Positions 42,853 through 55,064 of a stretch of 64,000 nt of DNA are shown in pieces; the stretch's first letter is position 1; every line of letters begins with the position of its first letter. The DNA comes from Orcinus orca. Its lineage: Eukaryota > Chordata > Mammalia > Artiodactyla > Delphinidae. Made by a program: the position numbers and the translations under genes. Below the pieces are notes generated by a model. That model saw only the letters and a list, made by a program, of their open reading frames with translations. It was not told where the DNA came from and did not search any database. The stretch covers positions 42,180,006-42,244,005 of the forward strand of contig NC_064578.1 in NCBI RefSeq assembly GCF_937001465.1, written 5' to 3'.

Positions 42853-45425
42853 CTCAGGTGACCCTCTCCAAGGAGGAGATTCCAGAGCTCTCTGTTGAAA
42901 TGTGCTAAGTCTGAAGTACCTTGGGGATGTCCGAAAAGCAATGTGTTTCTTGTAAAGCCCCAATAAGTGAGAGCAAGGGCTTCCTGTTTCCTGGGAGCAC
43001 CCAGGGTTCTAGCTGGTAAGGGGCAAGCATGGAGATAAGTGGTCCAGCAAAGACACTTCTTCTTTACCAATCTTAGTATTAAAATCCCTCTGATGGTCCA
43101 ATGGGCCTTGGGCCAAAGGCAGGAAAGAGTTCATGAAAAAACTAAAAATAATTCGCTTATTTCTTAGCTAGGCTGGCTTTGCTCAAGTCTTGGCAAAGGA
43201 AGAAGAAAAAAACAAAAAACAAAAAAACTTGAGAGCAGAAATCCATGGCAACAAGCAACTTCTGTTTATGGATAGCATCCCAGGGAAACTGTCTGGCTGT
43301 GACAGAACAGAAGTGCATGTGAAGTCAGACGTATCCATTTACTTTCCTCTGATTGAGCAAAAGAAAATTCATACCTGTTCTATCTATTCATGAGAAATAC
43401 ATTCTTATATTTTTGTTTGACAAGACATATGCCATATTGTTTCAGGAGTTTTGAATAAAGATGATAACATACCACTCTGATTGCTGACCCAGATTGCAAA
43501 CTGGGTTTCTATAGCCTGGGCTACCAAGAAGAAAGGGGGACAGGATGAAAGGGGTGGGTGTTCACAGGTGGAGGTTCTAATTTCTAATTAAAATTCCTGT
43601 CACTTTTTCACTTAAACTGTTGACTGCCCTCCTTGATCCTCTTTTTAAATTATAACTGGTTTCAGACATACAGAAAAGCAAAGTGATCCACATTCCATGA
43701 TCTCTAAATATTTTAAACACATTTTAGAATCTCTTTCAGTTTGTTCTATTATTTCCAGTTCCTGGGATGTCAATTTCTCTGTTGGAGCAGACTCTCTCTC
43801 GTGGTGGTTTGTAATTTATTATTGTGAACTCAACTTCAGCAGGGGTTCCTTTGGGAGTCTCATGTGCCTTGATTGCAAAACCAACATAACTGGAAGTGGT
43901 GTGACCCTCCCATCTAAGACCCTGAAGCTCTGTTCTCATTTCTGACCGGGCCCACTCTCAGGATCCAGTAAAGAGTTCACTACAGATGTATGTGTCTCAG
44001 AGAGCTGCACCCCACAGGTGACCACGTGTGCTTTTGAAGTCATCTCCCCTGCACTTGGCACTGGTGCCTGTCCCGAAAGACACTCCTTTCCATGAATAAG
44101 GACATTCACATTTCACATCTTCCGCTTCCTCCTGTCGGGGCTTCTGGCCAATCAACACTTTTATCCATCAATATTCCTCCCAAGCTAAAGAAATGCCTCT
44201 CACACCATAGAGGCAAATAGGAGCTGCTTTATGGATTTTGCTGGCACTGTCCATATTCCTGTTTTACAGTCTGGAAGTTGTAAACAATTAGAAAACCATG
44301 CTCCAAAGGAGTGTGACTAGAAGGGAAACTCTTTACTATGCTAATTTATCTTCCCTTCCATAGACTCACAGAATAGTCTGACTTTATCCGTAACACACCA
44401 CACTCTCTCTGGCTGCCGTGGGGGAGTCAGCCAAGCAAGACTGAAGAGATGGATGACAGGGAGATGGATGAGGGAAGGACCACCAGAAGCCTTGGAACCT
44501 GGAATGGGAGGCGAGAAATGAGGAGAATGAACAAGAATGGCCATTCTTGATTAGGGGAGGATGACTATGGAAGTCTAGAAGAGGAACGTTCCAGGGAAGC
44601 CAGAGCAGCGGGACAGAGGAGGGGAGGGCAGAGATGGGAACAAGACTCTGGGCAGGTGTGCAGTGTGGGGTGGGAGCCCGGGAGGCAGGCAGGTGTCCTT
44701 TAGATGATGTAAGAGGTCAATGCTCTGAGGCCACATTATCTGACAAGCAGGGTTCGGGCTTTGGCCAGAAGGTTACCATCATTTTGGCCCCTCCATGGTG
44801 GGGAACCCTCAGGTTCTGACTCCACTGTTCCCATCCCCATCAGCCCTGCTGACACAGTGTATCACATGAGGCGGATGCCTCGAACTGGAAGACATTTCCG
44901 GCTCAGTGATACAGCGCCTTAGGAAAACTGGTACCAAGCCAGGGTCCCTGGGCCTGCTCTGCTCAACCAGTATTCCCTCTTAAGGATGCTTAAACCTCTT
45001 GGACCACTTAGGTGAAATGAGAGCTCCTGCCTACAGGGGTGGGGCCAGAAGAAGGAGGGGGAGCAAAATCCCAGAGACAGGAACAGTGGTGGGGCGACAG
45101 AGCCACGTGAGGGCCTGTTACCCAAAAAGGACTCTGCCTGTAGCACAAACTGCAGGATGGGGTATCTGTAATCAGGACCAGGTGACTGGGGGCGGGGGGG
45201 ACCTGACACGCACACCCACCCCTGAGGATACCTAGATTTGAGGATAGGAGGCGAGACTTTCAGAACCAGTTTTGAGCCCTCAGGTTCTAATCAATTTTCC
45301 AAGTACTGAACACATTCAAATGGTGAGGTTTTCACCCTGGGCCAGGGGCTGCACACGGTTTAAGTGCACATTACATCTCAATGCACGCCTGTGGCCGGCT
45401 CCCGGTTACTCCCCAAGATCTAACG
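42853..45425. other. Unique sequence with a possible old L1 trace
   Basis: No gene is recognised. The segment 43,625-43,950 ('CAGACATACAGAAAAGCAAA', 'ATCTCTAAATATTTTAAACA') may be a decayed L1 3' region, but this is uncertain. The rest is unidentified. Confidence 0.35.
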
Positions 45426-45429
45426 AACG

Positions 45430-46145
45430 CGTGCCCGCCGTTCATCTGTTTCTCAGCGAGTATTCACAGAGAGTCTTCCAAGTTGCGGGAGTGGTTCCAA
45501 ACGCAAAGGGTCAGTGTGAATGGGACAGACCAAGACGCTGACCAATCTGTCCTCATGAGATTCACATTCAGGCAGGGAGAGATAATAGAACAATAAATAA
45601 ACAAGATACCTTCAGAGAACAAAGAGTGCTATAAAGAAAATAATACATGTTAATGGTATATAAAGTGACTGGGGCAGGTGCGGGAGGTGGGACACAGCTG
45701 GTGATGGGAAAAGCACCTCTCACAAGGTGGGTTTGAGCTGTGATCGGAATGACAAGGAGAAGCTAACCAAGAAGATCAGAGGGAAGAAGTTTCCAGGCAG
45801 GGAAATCGCAAGTGCAAAGGCCCTGGGGCAGGAAGGGGCTTGAGCAGTTCCAAGGGGGGAAGAGACCAGGGTGGCTGAAGCCTTTGGGAAGGAGGAGAGT
45901 GGAACAGAGAGGAGAGGCAGGCCTCGGGCCACGTTAACAGCTGAAGTCTATTCTGAGCGCAGTGGGAAACCCTTAGAGGGTTTGAGGTTGGGGCGTGACA
46001 TGCCAAATCATCTTTTAAAAAGTCCCCTCTGGCTGGGTGTGGAGAATGGGTTCTGGAGGACAATAGAATGACAGGGTGCCAGTGGAAACTATCACATTTG
46101 TCCAGGTGACCAGGGATGGAGCCCTGAGCTAGGATGGCAAGGGGA
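45430..46145 (-). repeat. L2 LINE, long reverse fragment
   Basis: The reverse L2 3' portion is well preserved in order: 'GAACAATAAATAAACAAGAT', 'AACAAAGAGTGCTATAAAGA', 'TCGCAAGTGCAAAGGCCCTG', 'GAGGGTTTGAGGTTGGGGCG' and 'AACTATCACATTTGTCCAGG'. Open frames here are antisense to the LINE. Confidence 0.82.
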
Positions 46146-47748
46146 GATACACAGTACGAGCTGGTAAAGAAACCTGTTGCACATGGTTTGACCTACTACT
46201 TCCCAAACTGTCTTGAAGATGGAACCCTTTTATCTTGTATCCTATTCCTGTAGCATGGGTGTTTTCCGTTGGAAAATATGGCTGTTTGCTCTGCCCATTT
46301 CAGCTAAATTTTCATTCATGAAAGCCATCTTCTTTGTTGGTTTTGCCCCTGCCAGTTGGTCTGGGTGTGAAATTATACTATATCTACTTGACTGCACAAG
46401 TCAATTAGTCCAGAAGCTTGGGGCACGTAGGCACTGCTTCTTCTGAATTTCTTAACAGAAGGGTTCAGAAAAGAATTTAGAAGACTACCCAACCCCCGAC
46501 TCAAACATTCATCGTTCACTGATACAGGTTTCTGATGACGGTCCCTGCCCATGAGCAGACTCCTATCTCTGCACTCAGGTATTTTAGATGCCTGTAGGAT
46601 CAGCAGAACTCTGCAAAAGTAACATTCCCACGAAGGTTAAACAGTGACTTGAAGTGCAAATTATACACTTTTAAAATGCAGGCCATTATTCTAATCAGAA
46701 TAATAACTAATAGTATATGTGCCAAGACAAAGGTGAAATTCAAGAGATACAATTTGCCGGTGGTGGGATCAGTTATCATACCTCACTGCCATGCACTTCC
46801 TTCGTTACCAGGAGCAATAGATTTTGCACTAAAGATTCTCACCTAAATCCTACTGTTATACATTATCTGCAAAACATGACACGAACGTAAGCATCTTTGA
46901 AAACACAGGTACACATGTTAATAGTGGGAAAATAAACTCAACTGAAATCAGTAAAGTCGCTGCTCTTCAGGGAGTGATCAAAAGGTAACAGCAAATAAAG
47001 ATGCAGAGGCATCTTCCACAGTCAAGATGCTTTACCATCCCACACTGTGGCTGGGACTAATGCCTGATGATGCCAAGGGCTCCTGGGATGGCAGTTCAAC
47101 GGATTCGGGCTCCAGGCTCAGATCTGCTGCTGAGCCTGAGGACACATTTTAAAGCCCATCCTGACTGCACACAAAACACATCTCACGCTTCCAGATTGCC
47201 ATTGTATTTGGGAATTAAATCAATTGCTTCAAACTGTAATCCTTGGATATACCATAATAGAAATATCTTGAAATATGCTGTGGTCACATTACTGGGGCCT
47301 GCTAGAATGTATACATTAAAACCCAATGATGACAACTGGGAAAGCCCACTGAGTTCGGCCCCAACCTGTGAGATTACACTCTTGTTCTGTAAATAAATGG
47401 ACAGGACCAAGGAGATGTTTTTTGTTGTTTTTTGATGCATTTCAAAGGCCAAACAGAAGGAGATGCTTAGTCATGAGACATAGAAGAAATCATGCACATT
47501 CACACAGGCCGGGCTCACCTCCCCACTTGCGGAAAGAGCTCAAGTGAGTTCACCTCGTGGCCTTTCAAGGGCTGGAAGCTACTGATGTTATTCGGTTCTC
47601 TGCCTTTGCCTCAGCTGAGCCAGCTTGTCTCTGCATCTGTGGCAAAGAAAGAAAGTTGTCCTCCACATTCTAAGAACACATGTGTACTTGTGACCCATGG
47701 GGGAACACAGCCTCAGCACACACTTTCCTGAGACTTTTGCAGCAGGAC
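46146..47748. other. Unique sequence, nothing identified
   Basis: No repeat or gene is recognised. The 77-residue frame at 46,213-46,446 is hydrophobic and rich in Phe and Trp, but has no family match I know. Confidence 0.4.
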
Positions 47749-47765
47749 AAAACTGTGGGGGGTTT

Positions 47766-48112
47766 TTTTGCTGTTGTTGTTCTTTTAATAAATTTATTTA
47801 TTTACTTATTTTGGCTGAGTTGGGTCTTTGTTGCTACGTGCAGGCTTTCTCTAGTTGCAGCGAGCGGGGGCTACTCTTCATTGCGGTGCGCAGGCTTCTT
47901 ATTGCGGTGCCTTCTCTTGTTGCGGAGCACGGGCTCTAGGCATGCGGGCTTCAATAGTTGTGGCACGCGGGCTGTAGAGCGCAGGCTCAGTAGTTGCCGC
48001 GCACGGGCTTAGTTGCTCCGTGGCACGTGGGATCTTCCCGGACCAGGGCTCGAACCCGTGTTCCCTGCATTGGCAGGTGGATTCTTAACCACTGTGCCAC
48101 CAGGGAGGCCCT
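47766..48112 (-). mobile_element. CHR-2 SINE
   Basis: A reverse full-length CHR-2. AAAACTGTGGGG near 47,749 and AAAACAGTGGTT near 48,113 may be an eroded target-site duplication. Confidence 0.93.
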
Positions 48113-48124
48113 AAAACAGTGGTT

Positions 48125-48950
48125 TAACTGAGACTTCTCATGTGATTTTAGATCGTAACTCTTAATGATGGCTTTCACTTCTGGAAACATTGGTGCTTTT
48201 ATAAGAATTCTGTTAGCAGTTGCATCACAGAGAGATGCTAGCAGGCCAACCATGGGATCAAGCTTCGTTTGCTGGCACATCTCAACTTATCCCCTCCCCG
48301 GTTTCCTCCTCTACTCCTGGAACCTCAGGTGTCCAGGAGCCAAAGAGGACTCTCATGGGTTGGTTGAGAGTCAAGCTTTCCCTAGGGACTGGCACGACGA
48401 GGAGCTGCAGTGTCTATAAGGATACATTCAGGTGCTCGGGCGGGGACGGGGGTAACCACTGTCTGCGTCCTAAGCAGGTGCCAGCCCCGCTGCCTGGATC
48501 GCTCAGGGGGGCCGACACAGAGCCAGCTCAGGGTGGCTGGATGCAGGTGGAGAAGGGGAGGTGTGGGCGATGATGGGGTGTTGTGGGACATAGCTTGGGC
48601 AGCAGCTGATACACAGGTGCTGAGAAGGATGAGTCCCAGGGAAGCTGGCCTGGCTGCAGAGGGGACAGAGGGTGTCGTGAGAACCGGTGGGCTCCAAGGC
48701 TGGGCTTAGGGATGCTCAGAGAACCCCGAGACGGTGCTAGTAGCAGACAGCCCGAAGACCGCCGCCCAGAAGGAAACATGTTTCTATTACACAGAATAAG
48801 ACTCTGGAAGGGCAAGGCCGACAACGCATCTCAATGGCACGGCCGCACCCTGACCGCAGATAGAGGTAGCAAATCATTCCTAACAGCAGCAGTTCAAGAA
48901 ACTGAGGTGGGGCTGGCGGCCAAATAGGAGGCTGTCTCACCCTCCCCGTG
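48125..48950. other. Unique GC-rich sequence, nothing identified
   Basis: Several frames of about 100 residues overlap on both strands at 48,220-48,824. No repeat or protein family is recognised. Confidence 0.4.
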
Positions 48951-48951
48951 G

Positions 48952-49072
48952 CCCCTACATTGCCATCAAGGGAGGTGGGTGGGAAGCGGTCTTCCTGACT
49001 AACCCCCCTCCCCCCTACATTGCCATCAAGGGAGGTGGGTGGGAAGCGGTCTTCCTGACTAACCCCCCTCCC
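48952..49072. repeat. Perfect 60-bp tandem duplication
   Basis: The block starting CCCCTACATTGCCATCAAGG at 48,952 repeats with a period of exactly 60 bp. 61 consecutive bases (48,952-49,012 against 49,012-49,072) are identical. The junction is C-rich, which could favour slippage. Confidence 0.97.
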
Positions 49073-50340
49073 TGCAAATGCGGGAGGATCACGTTCCAGG
49101 CCTCGCTGGCTGGGCTTCGGCCCTCTCCCTCAAGCAGTGCCGCCAGGGGCCTCAGCAGGCTCAGACACACTGCAGCTGGCTCCAGCCTGAGTCAGAAACT
49201 CCAGCCCTGACCCTGAGGATGGCTGGGGCGTTATGTGGGAGCTCAAGGCAAGGCCTGGACCCAGTTTCTTACACTGAAGCTTTCTCAGGCTTCACCATCT
49301 AAAGCTTAGCACGGAGCTCAAACTCAGTGATTTAAAAAAAAAAAAAAGAAGAAGAAAAGGAAGAAACTTCTGAAACGTCTTTCCGGCAAATAACAATTTT
49401 TATCTGCAGGTTTACAACTTCCAGGGATGTTCCGAATTCAGCCCACAAGGGTGCTGAGTGCAGCTCCAACCACAGACATCCTCAGAACTCAGAACCTGGA
49501 CAAAGGAAAGGGGGTGTGGGGGACCCCCCGGAAGTGTTCTTGGGGTGGAGACAAAGTCCACAAGCCCTTTCTCCACCGGCAGCCCATGGCCGGTTTTCAT
49601 CTGGAATATCTTTGGCCCACATCCAGATTAAATGCCAGTTAGAAAGCTCTGGCCACTCACTCTTTCCGGGCAGACGGCAACAGAGGTGAGCTCTAATCAT
49701 TTACAAAGGTCACGATCGGGAGCCAGCCCCGGAGCGGTCATTTAAAATTCGATTGATCCCTATTTGTAGTCAAGGAAAGAAAATGGGCACTTGGACTGTA
49801 TTGTAATTATGGGGCTTCCAGGCAACCGTAAATAGATGTGCAATCTTGATACTGGCAAATACCTGGGAGAAGAAATTATGACTCTGGTAGAGCACGTTGC
49901 TAGGAAAGGTTGAAGATAAAATTGCACGTAAAAAAAAATCAATCATCTTTTAGCTAATTTGCCCTGCTCACCACCCATCAGGGTTATCACAATTGTCAGA
50001 TGTCTGCTGAATACATTAAGATGAGGGTCTACTTGTTAAAAATGATCACCTAGAAAGCAAAGGCCTCAAACAGCAGTGGGGACCCTGGAGAGCTGACACT
50101 GGGGTCTGGGTGGGTCCGGGGGCCTTGAGTACAAAGAAGGGGCCTCTTGCTGAGAGACAGGGAAGTAGGGGAACCAGCATCAGCTCTCATGTCTGAGATG
50201 CCCCCCACCATGGGCACAGCAAACACCAGCCCCATGCCCACCCTGCTGATGACTGGGGAGAAAGACATCTGGAAGGAGGAAGGTCTGCTTGTCCTGTGAG
50301 TGGCAGTAGGAGAGTGAGTAGCTGGCACATTCTGTGCTGC
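49073..50340. other. Unique sequence, nothing identified
   Basis: No repeat or gene is recognised. An A-rich purine run lies at 49,334-49,365. Confidence 0.4.
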
Positions 50341-50344
50341 TTGG

Positions 50345-50540
50345 TTACAGAGGACTGGGCCTGGCACTGTGACATCCATAACCTTAACCCTCACTACGAC
50401 CCACCGGAGATAAGTATTATTAGCCCCCTTTACTGATGGGAAAATGCAGGCAGGGCGAGGTTCAGAAATGTGACCGAGGTCACATGGAGGCAAGTGGCTG
50501 AGCGGTGTCCAGAGTCAGCTGGAGGTAGAGACCAGGGTAT
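50345..50540 (-). repeat. MIR SINE, reverse
   Basis: 'GATAAGTATTATTAGCCCCC', 'TTTACTGATGGGAAAATGCA' and 'TGTGACCGAGGTCACATGGA' follow reverse MIR order. Confidence 0.72.
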
Positions 50541-50722
50541 CTGGGTGCCTCACCCCGCTCCGGCCGAGGTCGCACTAGCACCTCTGAAAGAGCTGAGGGG
50601 CAGGGACTGGCTGCACCCACTCTCCAAGTCTGCCTCTGCCTCTGTTCCACACCCCTGGAGAATCTCTCTCTCGCTTTGCCTCTCTAGGAACCTACAAGGC
50701 ACCGAGCATAAAATGATACTGG

Positions 50723-50834
50723 TGGGAATTCCCTGGCAGTTCAGTGGTTAGCATGGCATGCTTTCACTGCCAAGGGCCCAGGTTCAACCCCTGGTTGGGG
50801 GGCACGGCCAAAAAAACCCCCCCAAAAAACCCAC
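50723..50834 (+). mobile_element. CHR-1-type SINE with 10-bp TSD
   Basis: It reads TGGGAATTCCCTGGCAGTTC, then CTTTCACTGCCAAGGGCCCA and GGTTCAACCCC, and ends in an A/C-rich tail. ATGATACTGG at 50,713 recurs with one change at 50,835. Confidence 0.88.
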
Positions 50835-50844
50835 ATGATATTGG

Positions 50845-51230
50845 CTGGACGGCAAACATTCCCCACAGGGGCTGGAGGGCCTTCTGTCTTTCTTCTGAGC
50901 TGAGTCTACCTTATGAGAAGCAAGGCTGCTACGGTCTGGAGAGTTTGTTTCTGCTTGGGGATGGTCTCTCACATCTGCCCCCTCTCATCAATCCCACCTT
51001 CTAAGGTCAGTATGCACAGTGCCTTGGCATCCCAGGAGCTCCGTGACGGCTGCCAGTGGGATGGGCAGTGCCTCGCTCAGGAGTGAGGTATATTAAACCA
51101 AGATACCCCCTTCTCCATGTGGAATCAACAGTTCTAGGACACAGGTGGTAGGCTGGGTGCACGCCTGTCAGCCAGGTGAAGGTATCAAATGGAGAGCCTT
51201 TCTGAAATTGACCAGCCACTGCGGGGTAAA
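50845..51230. other. Unique sequence, nothing identified
   Basis: No repeat or gene is recognised. Confidence 0.4.
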
Positions 51231-51234
51231 CCTC

Positions 51235-51600
51235 TATAAGGGCTCAATATCATACCCAAGTAAGGCTACTTCTAAAAATCTATTCCAGGGAAAATTTCAG
51301 GGAGTAGATAGAGACTTATGCACATTGATCACAGTGTTGTACATAACGTGAAAAATTGTGAAGAGCTTAAATAGCCAACATTTGGGATTGATCAAGTGAA
51401 TTATGGCATCTGCATATGGCATTAGAGTGTTTTATATAGAGTTTCTCGTGATATGGGGAAATGTTTATGACATAAAGCTACACAACAACAAAAACCCAAG
51501 TATCAAATCATAGAAAACCTTATAATGAAAAATTCATAGATAACTATGAGGATTATGGGTGATGGGGTTCTGCTTTCATATACTTCAGTTCTTTTCAAAA
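51235..51600 (+). repeat. Possible old L1 3' region fragment
   Basis: 'CACAGTGTTGTACATAACGT', 'GAATTATGGCATCTGCATAT' and 'AATGTTTATGACATAAAGCT' resemble a diverged L1M 3' region. Assignment is weak. Confidence 0.4.
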
Positions 51601-51732
51601 TTGTCTACATTTAGTTATCCTCCCCGGGTGGCTGGCGTCCAGGCCTGGGCTAGGGTCCAGCCAGGCCACAGCGACCCCGGGAAGTCCAATTTGGGTTCAT
51701 CGGAAGGTGCTTTTCTTCCTCTAATTTTTTTT

Positions 51733-51934
51733 TTTTTTTTTTGCGGTACGCGGGCCTCTCACTGCCGTGGCCTCTCCCGTTGCGGAGCACAGGCTCCGGA
51801 CGCGCAGGCTCAGCGGCCATGGCTCACGGGCCCAGCCGCTCCGCGGCATATGGGATCCTCCCGGACCGGGGCACGAACCCATGTCCCCTGCATCGGCAGG
51901 CGGACTCTCAACCACTGCGCCACCAGGGGAGCCC
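51733..51934 (-). mobile_element. Short cetacean CHR-derived SINE
   Basis: A reverse ~210-bp form with little divergence and a T run as its A tail. The flanks TCTTCCTCTAATTTTT and TCTTGCTCATTTTT suggest an imperfect target-site duplication. Confidence 0.93.
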
Positions 51935-51944
51935 TCTTGCTCAT

Positions 51945-52262
51945 TTTTAATGTGGTAAAATGCACATAGCATAAAATGTGTCATCTTAACCATTTCTAAG
52001 TGTACAATTCAGTGGCATTAGGTACATTCACATTGTTGTGCAGCCATGACTGCTATCCATTTCTAGAACTATTTTATCATCCCAAACAGAAACTGTGTCC
52101 ACTGAACAGTAACTTTCTATTCCTCCCTCCCCCCAGCCTGGGAACCTCTATCCTACTTTCTGTCTCTATGGATGTGCCTGTTCTAGGCGCCTCATACAAT
52201 ATCTGCCCCTTAGATTCTGGCTTCTTTCACTTAGCATGACATGTCTTCAGGGTTTATCTAAA
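51945..52262 (-). repeat. Old L1M fragment
   Basis: Reverse L1M words in order: 'CATCTTAACCATTTCTAAGT', 'GTACAATTCAGTGGCATTAG', 'TTCACATTGTTGTGCAGCCA' and 'TTCTGTCTCTATGGATGTGC'. Confidence 0.8.
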
Positions 52263-52284
52263 CTGGCACCCACCCTGCCCCTAC

Positions 52285-52385
52285 TTCCATTTAGTCCTCA
52301 TTGAACTCAGGACGGGAGGGGTTGTTCCCATTCCACAGCTGAAAGAACTGAGGCTCACAAGGGTAGAGTGGGGACTTTTCCTCGG
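52285..52385 (-). repeat. MIR SINE fragment
   Basis: 'TTCCCATTCCACAGCTGAAA' and 'GAACTGAGGCTCACAAGGGT' match reverse MIR. Confidence 0.6.
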
Positions 52386-52389
52386 TTTG

Positions 52390-52967
52390 ACTGAGTCCAT
52401 CACTTGCTGCTGGCACCAGGACACCTGCCATCAGTGGTCCAGAGTCAGACAAGGAGCGGTGATCTGGCCTCTTTGCCGCGAATACCTGTGCTGAACTTAC
52501 GTGATTGCGTATCTCTCTCACCAAAACCAGAGAACAAAAGGGACATTCTCCCCAAATACTTTCTGGAGGTCACTAGGGTCTGGCACAAGAATCCCACCCT
52601 TTGTGGGCAGCGGGTCTCTAGCCGGACCCTTCCCAAAGCACAGCTCTGCACCTGGCTCTCCAACCTTCCTCCCCACCCGTGGGCGTAAGGTGAGCAGACA
52701 CCCTCCCCCCTCATCTGCCGCCCTTCCCCTGCAGCATCTCCAGACTGAGGAAAGAGCCTGGCTGCAGTCCCGCTGGGAACCATCTCACGTTCTCCCTCCA
52801 CATCTGTCCTCAAGAGGGATGTGGTGAGGGCTGTGGCAGCAGGGTCTAGCTGTCCCAGGAACAGGTCTTCTCTCAGTGCTGGCCTTTTGCTCCTGCCCTG
52901 AGCTTTCGCACTCTGAAAGCTACATTCCAGTCATCGGCAGATTGTGAAAAGTCTACCTCTATTAACG
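52390..52967. other. Unique sequence, nothing identified
   Basis: Frames of about 110-120 residues overlap on both strands with no known domain. No repeat is recognised. Confidence 0.4.
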
Positions 52968-52979
52968 GTACGTTTTCCA

Positions 52980-53664
52980 GTATGGAGGTTTCTCAAAAAA
53001 CTAAAAATAGAACTACCAAATGATCCAGCAATTCCACTCCTGGGTATATATGTGAAAAAAACCAAAAACCCCTTATTTGAAAGATACATGCATCCCTATG
53101 TTCATAGCAGCATTATTTACAATAGTCAAGATATGGAAGCAGCCTAAGTGTCCATCAACAGATGAACGAATAAAGATGTGATACACACACACACACACAC
53201 ATACACACACACACACACAATGGAATACTACTCAGCCATAAAAAGAATGAAATTTTGCCATTTGCAGCAATATGGATACACTTGGAGCGCATTATGCTAA
53301 GTGAAATAATTCAGACAGAGAAAGACAAATACTGTATGATACCACTTATATGCAGGACCTAAAAAATACAACAAACTAGTGAATATAACAAAAAGTAAAC
53401 AAACTCACAGATATAGAGAACAAACTAGTGGTTACCAGTGGGGAGAGGGAAGCGGGGAGGGGCAATATAGGGGTAGGGGAGTAAGAGGTACAAACTATTA
53501 GGTACAAAACAAGCTACAAGGATATATTGTACAACATGGGGAATATAGCCAATATTTTATAATAACTATAAATGGAGTACAACCTTTAAAAATTGTGAAT
53601 CACTATATTGTACACCTGTAACTTATATCATATTGTACAAGTATACTTCAATTTAAAAACAAAA
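52980..53664 (+). mobile_element. 5'-truncated L1, 3' end
   Basis: L1 3' sequence with 'CTCCTGGGTATATATGTGAA', 'AGCCTAAGTGTCCATCAACA', 'GGAATACTACTCAGCCATAA' and 'TTGTACACCTGTAACTTATA', ending in an A-rich stretch. GTACGTTTTCCA at 52,968 and GTTCGCTTTCCA at 53,665 look like an eroded 12-bp target-site duplication. Confidence 0.85.
53182..53219. repeat. (CA)n microsatellite in L1
   Basis: A CA run with one T interruption (ACACATACAC). Confidence 0.92.
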
Positions 53665-53859
53665 GTTCGCTTTCCACAACCCAATCGCAACAGCTCATTA
53701 ATTGATGGAGTCTAATACCTGCCAACAACACACTCCTCATAGAATACATTAACTGATGCCAGGCAATTATCAAGTTTCTTCTGTATTTAATACAACACAT
53801 TGCATCATTACTGTGGCACAATCACCTTAGAAGATGATAATTTTTGTCCTTCTGTGTAT

Positions 53860-54566
53860 CATTTTGATCCTAGGACATCCAGACAGGCCTTTCCCTGCAA
53901 TGCCCGTCTTTGCCAAATCTCTCCCACCGTCCCCAGCTTGGACCACCATGGGGCCTCTTCACTAGCTTCCCTGCCTTTGCTCTTGCCCTCTTTGAGTCCA
54001 TTTTCCCCACGAATGCCAGAGTGACCTTTTAAGTATGTAAATCAGATAATGTCATTCCCTGCTTCAGAAGTTCCAATGGTTGCACATGGCAACTAGCCTC
54101 ACCTCAAGCCCCCTATGGCCTACTGATGGTGCCCTGAGTGGTGTCACCCAGCAGCCTCCTGGCCTTGTCCCCTCCAGGCACACGGCTTCCCCCTCTCCCT
54201 CGAACACCCACCCCAGGGCCTTTGCACTGGCACATCCTCCCCCAGTTCTCTGCCCAGCTGTGTCCTTCCCATCCCCTGCAGTCACAGCAGTTGTCACCTC
54301 CTCAGAGAGGCCTTCCCTAACTAGTCCAGCTGAAGTAGCCCTGTCACTCGCTATCACATCACCCTGATTTATTTCTTCGTGCTTCTTAATCAGTATCTGA
54401 AATTATTTTATTTGCGTTACATGTTTACAGCATCTGAAATTATTGTGCTTTTTATTACATGTTCACTCTCTGAGGACAGAAGCTTAGTGTGTGTTGATAA
54501 TGGTCACATCTCCAGGGACTATCATGGATTAGGCACTCAGTAATGCTTGTTGACTGACTGACAGAA
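53860..54566 (+). repeat. L2 LINE 3' end
   Basis: Forward L2 3' landmarks in order: 'CCAGGGCCTTTGCACTGGCA', 'TTGTCACCTCCTCAGAGAGG', 'CCTTCCCTAACTAGTCCAGC', 'TCGCTATCACATCACCCTGA' and 'CAGTAATGCTTGTTGACTGA'. It is well preserved for so old a family. Confidence 0.85.
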
Positions 54567-55060
54567 TAATTTTTTTTTTTAAGTTCTCCTTTTACTCCAA
54601 CTCTCCCTCAGCCCCTGTCTTATGGTTCTCCTTGAAGGGACTGTCCTCGGCTACAGGCTCCACTTCACCAACCCCCCACTCACGCCCGCACCACTGCCAT
54701 TAGATTTCGTCCCTCTGCTCCTCTGCAGCTGGTCTCACCAAGATCACCTCACCCACTCCAGGGCCCCTCAGTCCTGCCCCAGCTCAACCTGCCTGCGTGC
54801 CCCGGCGTGCGCAAACCCAACCCACTGCTGACTACACTCTGTGTACGCCCCCCACTCCTCTTACGTGATCCCCTACTCCCCCACTTGCCCGAGCAGGAAA
54901 CTCAGGAGCCTGGGGCAGACACTTTCTGTGTCCTCGCCGCATCCCTGGGCACACCTGATTTCAGCACAGCAATTGTGAATGGTCCCAGGCACACGGCCTG
55001 GGTCCCACATCGAAGGCACCCCTCAGCATCCATCAGATTTTTCAGTGGCCACGGGAGGCC
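54567..55060. other. Unique GC-rich sequence, nothing identified
   Basis: No repeat or gene is recognised. Confidence 0.4.
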
Positions 55061-55064
55061 ACTC

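Noticed and set aside
43190..43393. 67-residue frame with a lysine-rich start
   Set aside because: The lysine run comes from an A-rich stretch. No domain or conservation could be inferred.
46213..46446. 77-residue hydrophobic frame
   Set aside because: No homology is recognised, it lies in T-rich DNA, and it has no splice or start context worth reporting.
48952..49072. Direct repeats that could suggest a CRISPR-like array
   Set aside because: Only two abutting 60-bp copies with no spacers, in a mammalian genome.
51733..51934. Repeated open frames with similar proteins (also at 26.4, 28.0, 39.3, 41.8 and 42.7 kb), resembling a gene family
   Set aside because: All are translations of the same short SINE in different frames, not genes.
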